Source: Solirubrobacterales bacterium
Lineage (GTDB): Bacteria > Actinomycetota > Thermoleophilia > Solirubrobacterales > Solirubrobacteraceae
Length of the DNA: 64,000 nucleotides
Direction of reading: 5' to 3'
Assembly: GCA_019240115.1 (NCBI GenBank)
Contig: JAFAYV010000037.1
Location: 1 to 64,000 of the forward strand
Of the stretch, positions 19,030 to 26,961 are shown piece after piece (within the stretch, counting starts at the first letter, position 1; the number at the start of each line of letters is the position of its first letter). The notes under the pieces are model-generated. The model was not told the origin of the DNA, ran no database searches, and worked only from the letters and a program-made list of their open reading frames with translations. A program made the position numbers and the translations under genes.

Positions 19030-19240
19030 ATGCAGGTGGTCGCGCTGTTCGTGGTGTCCCACTTCGTGTTGCAGACGGAGTGGCAGGCGACGCACAAGAC
19101 GGCCGGGCTCGGCGATGATCGGGTCGTTCGTGCGGCGCGTGAAGAGGAGCGAGTGGACGCCGGGGCCGTTGATGATGGCGGTGGATCAGAGCTTTCACGT
19201 GGTGACCCTGCTGGGTCTGTCCCTGGCGGTGGGGTCGTGA
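19030..19240 (+). pseudogene. Decayed membrane protein gene (DUF3307-like)
   Basis: MQVVALFVVSHFVLQTEWQATHKTAGLGDD in one frame and RRVKRSEWTPGPLMMAVDQSFHVVTLLGLSLAVGS* in another. Confidence 0.6.
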
Positions 19241-19461
19241 AGAGCGTGGCGCGATGAGCTTGCTGGCGGAGGCGCTGGCCGAGACTGCGGTCACTGACGG
19301 ACACTATCGGCTCGAGATCGGCGATCTGGTGCTGCTCGGGTTCTGAGGCCGTCTCCTGCCCTGACCCGGCCGACGCGGGTGAAACCACGCTCGTGAAATC
19401 ACGGACCGATGTCCCGAGCCACGCAGTACGCCCTCACCAACACCACACCACAGGAGGAACT

Positions 19462-19629
19462 ATGTATACGTCAGGTGGACCCGACCCCGAGAAGCAGCAA
19501 CAGGACTCGGATGAGGAGGAGCTGGAGGACCTGAAAGCGCCGTCCGACAGCCAGGAGGAAGTAGCCGGAGGATGCTCGGTCACGATGTTCACGTGCGGCA
19601 GCCATGGGGAAACCATCGTTGAGAAGTAG
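19462..19629 (+). CDS. RiPP precursor P8
   Basis: AGGAGGAACT ATG; MYTSGGPDPEKQQQDSDEEELEDLKAPSDSQEEVAGGCSVTMFTCGSHGETIVEK*. Confidence 0.92.
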   Translation: MYTSGGPDPEKQQQDSDEEELEDLKAPSDSQEEVAGGCSVTMFTCGSHGETIVEK

Positions 19630-19783
19630 GCGCCGCAAAACGCGATCGGTTCGTCCAGCGGGTTCTGAGGCCGTCTCCTGCCCTGACCTGGCGGACGCGG
19701 GTGAAACGACGCTCGTGAAATCACGGATCGATGTCCCGCGCGACGCAGTACGCCCTCACCAACACCACACCACAGGAGGAACG

Positions 19784-19963
19784 ATGGAAGAGAAGCCAGG
19801 TACACCCGAGCCGGACAAGGAGCAGCAGCACTCGGATGAGGAGGAGCTGGAGGACCTGAAAGCGCCGTCCGACAGCCAGGAGGAAGTAGCCGGAGGATGC
19901 TCGGTCACGATAGATTGCGGGGTCACGTGCGGCGTCCATGGGGTAACCGTCGAGAAGGAGTAG
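19784..19963 (+). CDS. RiPP precursor P9
   Basis: AGGAGGAACG ATG; MEEKPGTPEPDKEQQHSDEEELEDLKAPSDSQEEVAGGCSVTIDCGVTCGVHGVTVEKE*. Confidence 0.93.
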   Translation: MEEKPGTPEPDKEQQHSDEEELEDLKAPSDSQEEVAGGCSVTIDCGVTCGVHGVTVEKE

Positions 19964-20115
19964 GCGCCGCAAAACGCGATCGCTTCGTCCAGCGGGTTCT
20001 GAGGCCGTCTCCTGGCCTGCCTGGCCGACGCGGGTGAAGCCGAAGCTCGGGACATCACGGATGGGTGTCCCGAGCCACCCACTACGACGGATCTCAAGAC
20101 ACCACGTAGACAACG

Positions 20116-20262
20116 ATGGCACAGAACCACGTGCACCCGAGCCGGATGGAGAAGCGGCAGCAACCGGCTGAGGAGGATCTTGAGGCTCCAGCCGACGGGC
20201 AGCGGAAGTAGCCGGTGTGCCGGGTGCGGGAACGCGTGCGAGAAGCTCACGAAACTCATGAC
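20116..20262 (+). pseudogene. Frameshifted RiPP precursor P10 (core CAGCGNACEKLTKLMT in alternate frame)
   Basis: ATGGCACAGAACCACGTGCACCCGAGCC...GAGGAGGATCTTGAGGCTCCAGCCGAC leader-like, then TGTGCCGGGTGCGGGAACGCGTGCGAGAAGCTCACGAAACTCATGACGTAG. Confidence 0.65.
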
Positions 20263-20317
20263 GTAGGCTCCGCAAACGCGAGCGTCACGTCCATCATGTA
20301 CACAGACAGGAGGAACA

Positions 20318-21007
20318 GTGGGACAGGATGCGTCCAAGAGTCAGCCAGCCCAGGAGGAAGTGCAAAAGGCCAGGACGCGCTTCTGCAAGTATCTCGATGC
20401 GTTCGCCGACAACCCGGGCAGCACTGCCCGGCCGACGTATCCGGGGTTGGAGAGCCGGCCGTGGCACGACCCCGCCGATTTTCCTATCGCTATCTACCTG
20501 GAACGTCACTTCGCCGCGATTCGCGATGAAATACTCGCGCTTGGCCTGGATAACTACCAGGCCCCAGCAGATCCGGTCCCGTGGACTGGGAACTGGGACC
20601 TCAGGTTCTTCTACGACAGGGGCCGCCGCGTCGCCGAAACGTGTGACGCATGTCCAGTCACGGTGAACGGTCTTGACCCGTTCTCAGCGATGCGCACGGG
20701 TCCGGGTCTAATTTGCGTCTCACGTTCGCGGCCCCAGACGCATGTTGTCCCGCATCGGGGTTCGGTGAATGTGCGACTGCGCTGCCACCTGGGCATCGTC
20801 GTCCCCGAGGGAGACTGCGCGATCCGCGTTGGTGACGAGACGCGCTCCTGGCAAGAGGGTCGATGCATGGTCTTAGATGACCATTTCGAGCATGAAGCGT
20901 GGAATCGGACGGGCCTCGATCGCCTCGTGCTCCTTGTTGACATGTGGCATCCCGACTTGACGCGCACGGAGATCCGTCTCCTGAGCGGCCTTCACAGATA
21001 CAGGTGA
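20318..21007 (+). CDS. Aspartyl/asparaginyl beta-hydroxylase-like dioxygenase, copy 2
   Basis: GTG start after AGGAGGAACA; VRLRCHLGIVVPEGDCAIRVGDETRSWQEGRCMVLDDHFEHEAWNRTGLDRLVLLVDMWHPDL. Confidence 0.88.
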   Translation: MGQDASKSQPAQEEVQKARTRFCKYLDAFADNPGSTARPTYPGLESRPWHDPADFPIAIYLERHFAAIRDEILALGLDNYQAPADPVPWTGNWDLRFFYDRGRRVAETCDACPVTVNGLDPFSAMRTGPGLICVSRSRPQTHVVPHRGSVNVRLRCHLGIVVPEGDCAIRVGDETRSWQEGRCMVLDDHFEHEAWNRTGLDRLVLLVDMWHPDLTRTEIRLLSGLHRYR

Positions 21008-21231
21008 GCGATTGCCGCTTGGCGACGACGACCTGCGAGTAAGACCAGACGGTTCAGCCGGGCCGGTGGCCATAGTCACTCGCCCTTGGGCCGCCAGGGC
21101 CGGACCCAGACATACGTCGCGTCCAGGACACCGCGATGGGGTTCACGTGGTACCGGTTGGGGCGCTCGAACTGCTCGAAGCGTTCTTCGATCTGGGATCT
21201 GGTCTTGGATGCATCTGCACGCGCCCTGCGA

Positions 21232-22269
21232 TCAGGCCGGGACAGAACCTTCGGCGCGCGGCGTGAGGTCGAACGCCGAGGCGAGGAGTTCGAGCGAGCG
21301 CCGGCGCGCGTGATGGTCGTAGGTGTTGGTGACGACGATCACCTCCTCGGTGCCGTACTCGTCGGCCAGCGTCTGGAGCCGCCTGCGCACCAGCTCCGGG
21401 GAGCCGAAGACAGCTCCGGAGGGGCGCCCGGGCGTCGTGGGCGCAACCGGATGGGATTTGAGCCATGCGGCCGCCGTGTCTGGCGGTGGCAGCTGGATGA
21501 GCCGCCCCCCCTTCGCGTCCAGCATCATCATCATCATCGACGAAGCCAGGTAACGGGCCTCGCCGTCGGTGTCCGCGCAGATGACCCAGACGCCGATCGC
21601 GGTGCGCGGCGGAGACCCGGGCCGGTCGCCCTGCTCGGCCCTCCAGCGATTTCGGTAGGTCTCCATGATCTCGGCGCCGCCGGGAGTAATGAAGTGCGCG
21701 TACGCGTAGGGCAGTCCCAGCTGCGCTGCTGAGATGGCGCTCTGCCGTGAGCCCCCCAGCAGCCATGGCTGTGCCATCGCCGGCCGCCCCGGGAGCACCG
21801 ACTGCAGGTGCGCGAACGGATGCGACGGGGGCAGGGAGCCCGCCAGCAGACCGACCAGCTCCGTCAGCTGGTCGAAGAAGTCGTCCGGTACCGTCTCGCC
21901 ACCCAGGCGCTGGAGCGCCGAGATCGTCAGGGGCCGGGCGCCCGGTCCGCGACAGAGCCCGAGGTCGATCCGCCCGGGGTGCAGTGCCGCCAGGCTCGAG
22001 AACACCTCGGCGACCTTCAACGGGGAGTAGTACGGCAGCAGCACCCCGCCGGATCCGACCCGGATTCCGTCTGTTTCCGTGGCGATCGCGCCGACCAGCA
22101 CCTCCGGCGCGGCGCATGCCAGCATCGGGCCGCCGTGATGCTCGGCGACCCAGTAGCGATGGTAGCCGAGCGCGTCGGCCAGCCGTGCGAAGTCGAGCGT
22201 GTTGCGCAGCGCGTCGGCGCCAGTCGATCCCTCGGGGATCGGCGCCTGGTCGAGCACGGACAGGAGCAT
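21232..22269 (-). CDS. LLM-class (luciferase-like) flavin-dependent oxidoreductase
   Basis: MLLSVLDQAPIPEGSTGADALRNTLDFARLADALGYHRYWVAEHHGGPMLACAAPEVLVGAIATETDGIRVGSGGVLLPYYSPLKVAEVFSSL. Confidence 0.9.
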   Translation of the reverse strand: MLLSVLDQAPIPEGSTGADALRNTLDFARLADALGYHRYWVAEHHGGPMLACAAPEVLVGAIATETDGIRVGSGGVLLPYYSPLKVAEVFSSLAALHPGRIDLGLCRGPGARPLTISALQRLGGETVPDDFFDQLTELVGLLAGSLPPSHPFAHLQSVLPGRPAMAQPWLLGGSRQSAISAAQLGLPYAYAHFITPGGAEIMETYRNRWRAEQGDRPGSPPRTAIGVWVICADTDGEARYLASSMMMMMLDAKGGRLIQLPPPDTAAAWLKSHPVAPTTPGRPSGAVFGSPELVRRRLQTLADEYGTEEVIVVTNTYDHHARRRSLELLASAFDLTPRAEGSVPA

Positions 22270-22276
22270 CCCACGC

Positions 22277-22492
22277 TCAGCTTTCGAGCTGCTGGGATTG
22301 GGGGTAGGCGTACAGGCCCTTGCGGGCGAGCAGCTCCTCGTGGCTTCCCTGCTCGACGAGCCGGCCCTCCTGCAGGGCGCAGATGATGTCGGCATAGCGA
22401 ATGGTCGCGAGCCGGTGTGCGACCACGAAGGCGGTGCGTCCGCGGAGCCCTTCGATGCTCGTCTTGACGGCTCGCTCCGCCTCGGTGTCGCT
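22277..22492 (-). pseudogene. C-terminal remnant of an ABC exporter ATPase
   Basis: SDTEAERAVKTSIEGLRGRTAFVVAHRLATIRYADIICALQEGRLVEQGSHEELLARKGLYAYPQSQQLES*, without upstream NBD/TMD. Confidence 0.88.
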
Positions 22493-22547
22493 GGAATGTT
22501 TACCATTCCTGAAAGGAAAGGTTAGAGGTCCTTCGTGGCTACACGGA

Positions 22548-22631
22548 TCACGGAGTCTGGAGGAACCGCTGGCCGGTGTGCAGCAGGGTTGTCTGGTGGG
22601 TGACGAAGTCGGCGACGGCGACGACGCCCTG
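22548..22631 (-). pseudogene. C-terminal remnant of a FecR-like/lipoprotein gene
   Basis: QGVVAVADFVTHQTTLLHTGQRFLQTP* versus QHGVVAVTDFVTHKTIVLHTGQRFLAKAP* of 24958-25695. Confidence 0.75.
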
Positions 22632-22841
22632 TCCCCGGATTCCCTGCAAACTCACCTAACGACCTCCTGAACGGCTACGATTGCAGCACCGTCCCGCCTG
22701 TAAGCGTGACCGGTCTCGGAGGGAACGGCTGGATACCGGGCCGAGACTCGTCTGGCTTCCCGCGCGTAGCCGCGATGATTGTACGACTGCCTCAAGCTAG
22801 CGCGGACCCAAGCCGGGTAGCGGTGAGTCAGCGCAGGCGAC

Positions 22842-22920
22842 GTGCAGCACACCCCGGACGAGCAGGAGCTGGCGGGCCTGAAGGCTCCCGCCGCGAGGCA
22901 GGAAGAAGCAGCGTGGGCCC
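22842..22920 (+). pseudogene. Leader-only remnant of the precursor family (P11)
   Basis: MQHTPDEQELAGLKAPAARQEEAA resembles DEEELEDLKAPADSQEEVA; no core-like Cys/Thr segment follows. Confidence 0.45.
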
Positions 22921-23127
22921 AACGGCGAGCCGTGCCGGCTCGAGCGGGGCGCGGATGGCGGAGCGCGTCGCGACTCCCGAGCTGTTCGTCGGCCTGGGGA
23001 GCCCCGCGGAGCCTGCGGACTCGCGGTTCAAGGAATACGGCGAGCCCGCGCGTGTTGCTGCTGGGCCGCGCGATCCGATGCCCTCCGCGATGCCGAATTT
23101 CGAGCCCGAGCTCGCTGGACGGGCGTC

Positions 23128-24915
23128 TTGAGAGTCTCCCGCCGCCGTCACCTGCGCACCATCATGCTGGTGCTCGTCGTGCTCGGCAGCGTCGGGATCG
23201 CACTGGCCGCGTATGCGACGAGGGTGCTGCGGGCGCTCGAGGGAAGCACCGTCGACGCGCGCTTCTCGATCCGCGGCGCGCTGCCACCTCCGAGGAACCT
23301 GGCGCTCGTCTACGTCGACGAGCGGACGTTCACCGAGCTGCGGCTGCAGTGGCCCTTCGCGCGCGCCGTCGAGGGCCAGGTGATCCGCCGGATCGCGGCC
23401 GCGGGCCCCGCGGCGATCGCCTACGACATCGAGTTCCCCGATCCCAGCCAGTTTGGACGCCGCGACGACGTCGCGCTGCTCGAGGCGATCACGAGCGCCC
23501 GCGGGCGGATCGCCTTCTCGACCGCCGAGACCGGGGCCCGCGGGAACGTGCCGTTCCTCGGCTCGGGCGAGGGGACGGCGCTGCTGCACTCGGTCGGCGC
23601 GCAGCCCGCCGACGCGCAGTTTCCGCTGGACTCCGGCGGCGTGGTCCGGCACATGAGGTACGCGATCGGCGGGCTCCCGACCCTCGCCGTGGTGACCGCC
23701 GAGCTCGCAACGGGCCGACGCGTCCCGGCGAGCCTGTTCGGCGCTCACGAGCAGTGGATCGACTACTACGGGCCGGCGGGCTCCTTCCCGTCGGTGTCGT
23801 TCTCCGACGTGTATCGCGGACGGATCCCTGCGGCCGTGTTCCGCGGCAAGATCGTCGTCGTCGGCGCGTCTGATCCAGCGCTGCAGGCAGTCGCCGACTT
23901 CCACGCGACCTCGACAAGCAGCAACATGAGCGGTCCGGGGGTCCAGGCCAACGCGATCGAGAGTGTGCTGCACGGGTTGCCGCTGCGCTCGCTCACGGGC
24001 TGGCTCGACGTCGCGGTGATCCTCCTGATGGGAGCCGCCGTGCCGGTCGCGAGCATGCGGCTCGCGCCGGCGCTCGTGTGCGGCGGCACCGTTGCGCTCG
24101 GGTTCGCGTTCGCAATCGCCGCGCAGCTGCTCTTCGACGCCGGACGGGTCGTCGTCGTCACGTATCCGCTACTGGCGCTCGCGCTGAGCGCGGTCGGAGC
24201 GCTCGCCGTGCAATGGGTGACCGAGGCGATCGAGCGGCTCTGGGTCCGGGACCTGTTCGCGCGGTTCGTGCCCGAGAACGTCGTCGACGAGGTGCTGGCG
24301 CGCGCCGACGGGCTGCGGCTCGGCGGCGTGCAGCGCGAGGGCACCGTGATGTTCACGGACCTGCGCGGCTTCACGACGTTCGCCGAATCGCTCGCGCCCG
24401 AGCAGGTGATCGACGTGCTCAATCACTATCTGAGCGAGATGAGCGACGCGATCCTCGATCACGGCGGCACGCTGGTCGCCTACATGGGAGACGGGATCAT
24501 GGCCGTGTTCGGCGCGCCGCTCGAGCAGTCAGACCATGCCGACCGGGCGCTCGCCACCGCGCGGGAGATGCTCACGACACGCCTGCCGCGCTTCAACGCG
24601 TGGCTGCGCGAGCATGGTCTCAGCGACGGCTTCCGGATGGGGATCGGTCTCAACAGCGGCCAGGTGATGTCGGGCAACGTCGGCTCCGAGCGCCGAGTCG
24701 AGTACACAGCCGTGGGTGACACCACCAACTCCGCTGCGCGGATCGAGCAGCTGACGAAGGGAACGCCACACCAGCTGATGCTGTCCGATGCGACGCGCGG
24801 GGCGCTGCACGAACAACCGGCGGACCTGTTGTTCGTCGACGAGCTCGAGCTGCGCGGGCGAACCGCGCGCATGCGGATCTGGGGGCTCGGCGAAAACGGC
24901 GCGGGCCCGTCGTGA
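23128..24915 (+). CDS. CHASE2-domain adenylate/guanylate cyclase
   Basis: CHASE2-like VDARFSIRGALPPPRNLALVYVDERTF; cyclase GTVMFTDLRGFTTFAESLAPEQVIDVLNHYLSEM...GGTLVAYMGDGIMAVFGAP. Confidence 0.92.
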   Translation: MRVSRRRHLRTIMLVLVVLGSVGIALAAYATRVLRALEGSTVDARFSIRGALPPPRNLALVYVDERTFTELRLQWPFARAVEGQVIRRIAAAGPAAIAYDIEFPDPSQFGRRDDVALLEAITSARGRIAFSTAETGARGNVPFLGSGEGTALLHSVGAQPADAQFPLDSGGVVRHMRYAIGGLPTLAVVTAELATGRRVPASLFGAHEQWIDYYGPAGSFPSVSFSDVYRGRIPAAVFRGKIVVVGASDPALQAVADFHATSTSSNMSGPGVQANAIESVLHGLPLRSLTGWLDVAVILLMGAAVPVASMRLAPALVCGGTVALGFAFAIAAQLLFDAGRVVVVTYPLLALALSAVGALAVQWVTEAIERLWVRDLFARFVPENVVDEVLARADGLRLGGVQREGTVMFTDLRGFTTFAESLAPEQVIDVLNHYLSEMSDAILDHGGTLVAYMGDGIMAVFGAPLEQSDHADRALATAREMLTTRLPRFNAWLREHGLSDGFRMGIGLNSGQVMSGNVGSERRVEYTAVGDTTNSAARIEQLTKGTPHQLMLSDATRGALHEQPADLLFVDELELRGRTARMRIWGLGENGAGPS

Positions 24916-24957
24916 TCTGTCCGGCTGCCGCCGGCAGGAGGTAGCCATGAGGAGGTC

Positions 24958-25695
24958 GTGGTTACGGCCCGCTTGACCGGGCGTACGCGGGAGCGCTCGC
25001 CCGCCGCCCGATGGCGGGGGTCATTACGTGGCGCGACCCTCGCCGTGCTCGGCCTCGTTTGCGCGTCCGCGCTGGCCGGCTGCGGCAGTACAGCCACATC
25101 ATCCCGCGGGCCATCACCCGCAGCAGCCAAGCAGCATTCCGTCAAGCCGGCGCCGACCTTCACCGTGAACGTCGACCTGGCGCCGGTGAGCGGGAAGGTG
25201 CTGGTCGAGCAGCCGGACACCAGGTTCGTGGCACTGACGGCTGCGGAGCTGGTCCCGGTCGGAACCGTGATCGACACCCGTTCCGGAGTCGTCCGCCTGG
25301 CCGCCGCCTCCCCGCCCCCCGTGCACGGCGCGATCGGCGAGTTCCAGGCTGGCATCTTCCAGGTCGAGCAGGAGCGAACGAACGCCGGCCTCGTCGACCT
25401 GCGGATCCAGAACGCACCCGGTGGGGCCATCTGCGGCGGGCCGCCTCGCGCGAACATCACCACTCGCCTCAGCGCCCGCCAGCTCGGCCTGCTGCTCGGC
25501 AGCGGCACGGGTCGCTTTCGCACCGACGGTCAGTTCAGCGCGACGACCGTCCGCGGGACCACGTGGGGCGTGCGCAACCGCTGCGACGGCACGCTGACGA
25601 TCGTGCAACATGGCGTTGTCGCTGTCACCGACTTCGTCACCCACAAGACGATCGTGCTGCACACAGGGCAGCGGTTCCTCGCCAAAGCTCCATGA
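24958..25695 (+). CDS. Lipoprotein with FecR-like domain
   Basis: Lipobox-like CASALAGCGS; SGVVRLAAAS...SGTGRFRTDGQFSATTVRGTTWGVRNRCDGTLTIVQHGVVAVTDF. Confidence 0.7.
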   Translation: MVTARLTGRTRERSPAARWRGSLRGATLAVLGLVCASALAGCGSTATSSRGPSPAAAKQHSVKPAPTFTVNVDLAPVSGKVLVEQPDTRFVALTAAELVPVGTVIDTRSGVVRLAAASPPPVHGAIGEFQAGIFQVEQERTNAGLVDLRIQNAPGGAICGGPPRANITTRLSARQLGLLLGSGTGRFRTDGQFSATTVRGTTWGVRNRCDGTLTIVQHGVVAVTDFVTHKTIVLHTGQRFLAKAP

Positions 25696-26001
25696 TCGGG
25701 ATAACCCCCCGTGACGCCGATGTGCCAACTGCCAGGGGCGGCCACCGGAGATCGCGACCCGACGACCGGCCAGGCCGATTCGACCTTCGACGGACAGCTG
25801 ATCGTCATCGACGCTGACCGCGAAGGTGATGGCCCAGATCAGCACGGGGGGCTGGCCGCCGGATCCTCGCAGACCGATTCTCTAGCGCCGGCGGCGACGC
25901 ACCTCCGGCACGGCGTGATGAGCGCGCACAATCCAAGCACTGCTCCGCGAGCGGCTTTGGCCACGCTCCATGGTGGCGACTGGCGGTGGGTGAAGTTGTT
26001 G

Positions 26002-26133
26002 GCGGTCGCTGTGCCCAAACCTCGGCATGTCGACGAGCCCGGTGTTGCGCGGGTGCTTCGCGAAGCGCTGCGGGAACCTCGAGTGCGCGAGCCGGTGGTT
26101 GTGCTGGTACGTCTGACTGTGGACGACCACCAC
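26002..26133 (-). pseudogene. Fragment duplicated from the DUF3800-like gene
   Basis: MVVVHSQTYQHNHRLAHSRFPQRFAKHPRNTGLVDMPRFGHSD matches MVVVDSQTYQHNHRLAHSMFTQRFGKHPRNTGLVDMPVFGHSD. Confidence 0.85.
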
Positions 26134-26269
26134 CCCGTTTGTGGCTCAGGGAGATCTTCGGAATCCCCGAACCGAAGCGCCGCTGGTGGCGAGCTTCAAG
26201 GCGGCGCCCTCGACGCAGGTGTGCTGGAGCGTTTGGTCGTTCTTGGAGCGGCTGCCCTGGGGCTCGGAA

Positions 26270-26950
26270 CTTTCGACACGGGTCGCCTGCCCGCGGGACG
26301 CTGGCGGCTCACCGTCTATGCCTACGGTGCCCTGGTGGTCGCGCTGGTGGCTTGGACGGCCGCGATCGACGTCGGGGCGTTTGTCGATCGCGTGCCGCGG
26401 ATCGATTCGACGGGTGAGCTCAGGACCGCCGGCGACTCCGCTGCGCTGATCGCGCCGTACTTCGCCCTCTCGCTCTCGTAGATCGGGTATCAGGTCGCGC
26501 GCTACCGCCGGTCCGTCGGCGAGCGCCGCGCGCAGCTGAAGTGGATGATGACCGGAGGCGCCGTCACGTTCGCCGGGTGTTGTTCGGCCTGGCCGCCAGT
26601 GCGAGCCGCTCGCCGGTCCTCGTGGCGCTGCGCAGGTTGGCTTTCTGTGCGCGTTCGCGCTCCCCGGTGGGGATCGCGGTCGGGATCCTCAGGTATCGGC
26701 TGTATGCGATCGACCGGCTGGTCAGTCGCACCGTGTCCTACGCGATCATGACCGCGCTGCTGGCGGGCGCGTTCATCGGCGTGGTGGCGTTGACCACGGA
26801 TGTGCTGGCGCTGTCCTCGACGGTCGGCGTCGCCGCTTCGACGCTGGCCGCCGCGCTGCTGCAGCCACTGCGGGGCCGGGTGCAGCGAATCGTGGATCGC
26901 CGCTTCAACCGCGCGCGGGGGACTCTTTTCCGGGGCGAACGGCGTGGGGC
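26270..26950 (+). pseudogene. Remnant of a sensor histidine kinase membrane region
   Basis: FDTGRLPAGRWRLTVYAYGALVVALVAWTAAIDVGAFVDR...ALSLS*IGYQVARYRRSVGERRAQLKWMMTGG then frame change to SPVGIAVGILRYRLYAIDRLVSRTVSYAIMTALLAGAFIGVVALTTDVLALSSTVGVAASTLAAALLQPLRGRVQRIVDRRFNRARG; no kinase domain follows. Confidence 0.75.
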
Positions 26951-26961
26951 GGGCCAGTCGT

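Larger units (their letters stand above)
19341..20115. repeat. Tandem modules: repeated 3'UTR/5'UTR plus leader, about 322-bp period
   Basis: TTCTGAGGCCGTCTCCTG...CTGNCC..CGACGCGGGTGAA...GCTCGnGAnATCACGGAnnGnTGTCCCG at about 19342, 19665 and 19997. Confidence 0.85.

Noticed and set aside
18923-19240. Functional gene between P7 and P8
   Set aside because: Protein similarity is split over frames with missing middle part; treated as a pseudogene.
15869-20262. Precursor array as a phage or antigen-variation repeat
   Set aside because: Each module has an RBS, start, acidic leader, GG site and stop, and lies beside LanB, LanC and C39 genes, so a RiPP precursor array explains it better.
21012-21266. 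Short ORFs between the hydroxylase and the LLM gene as additional precursors
   Set aside because: No leader similarity, GG site or Cys-rich core.
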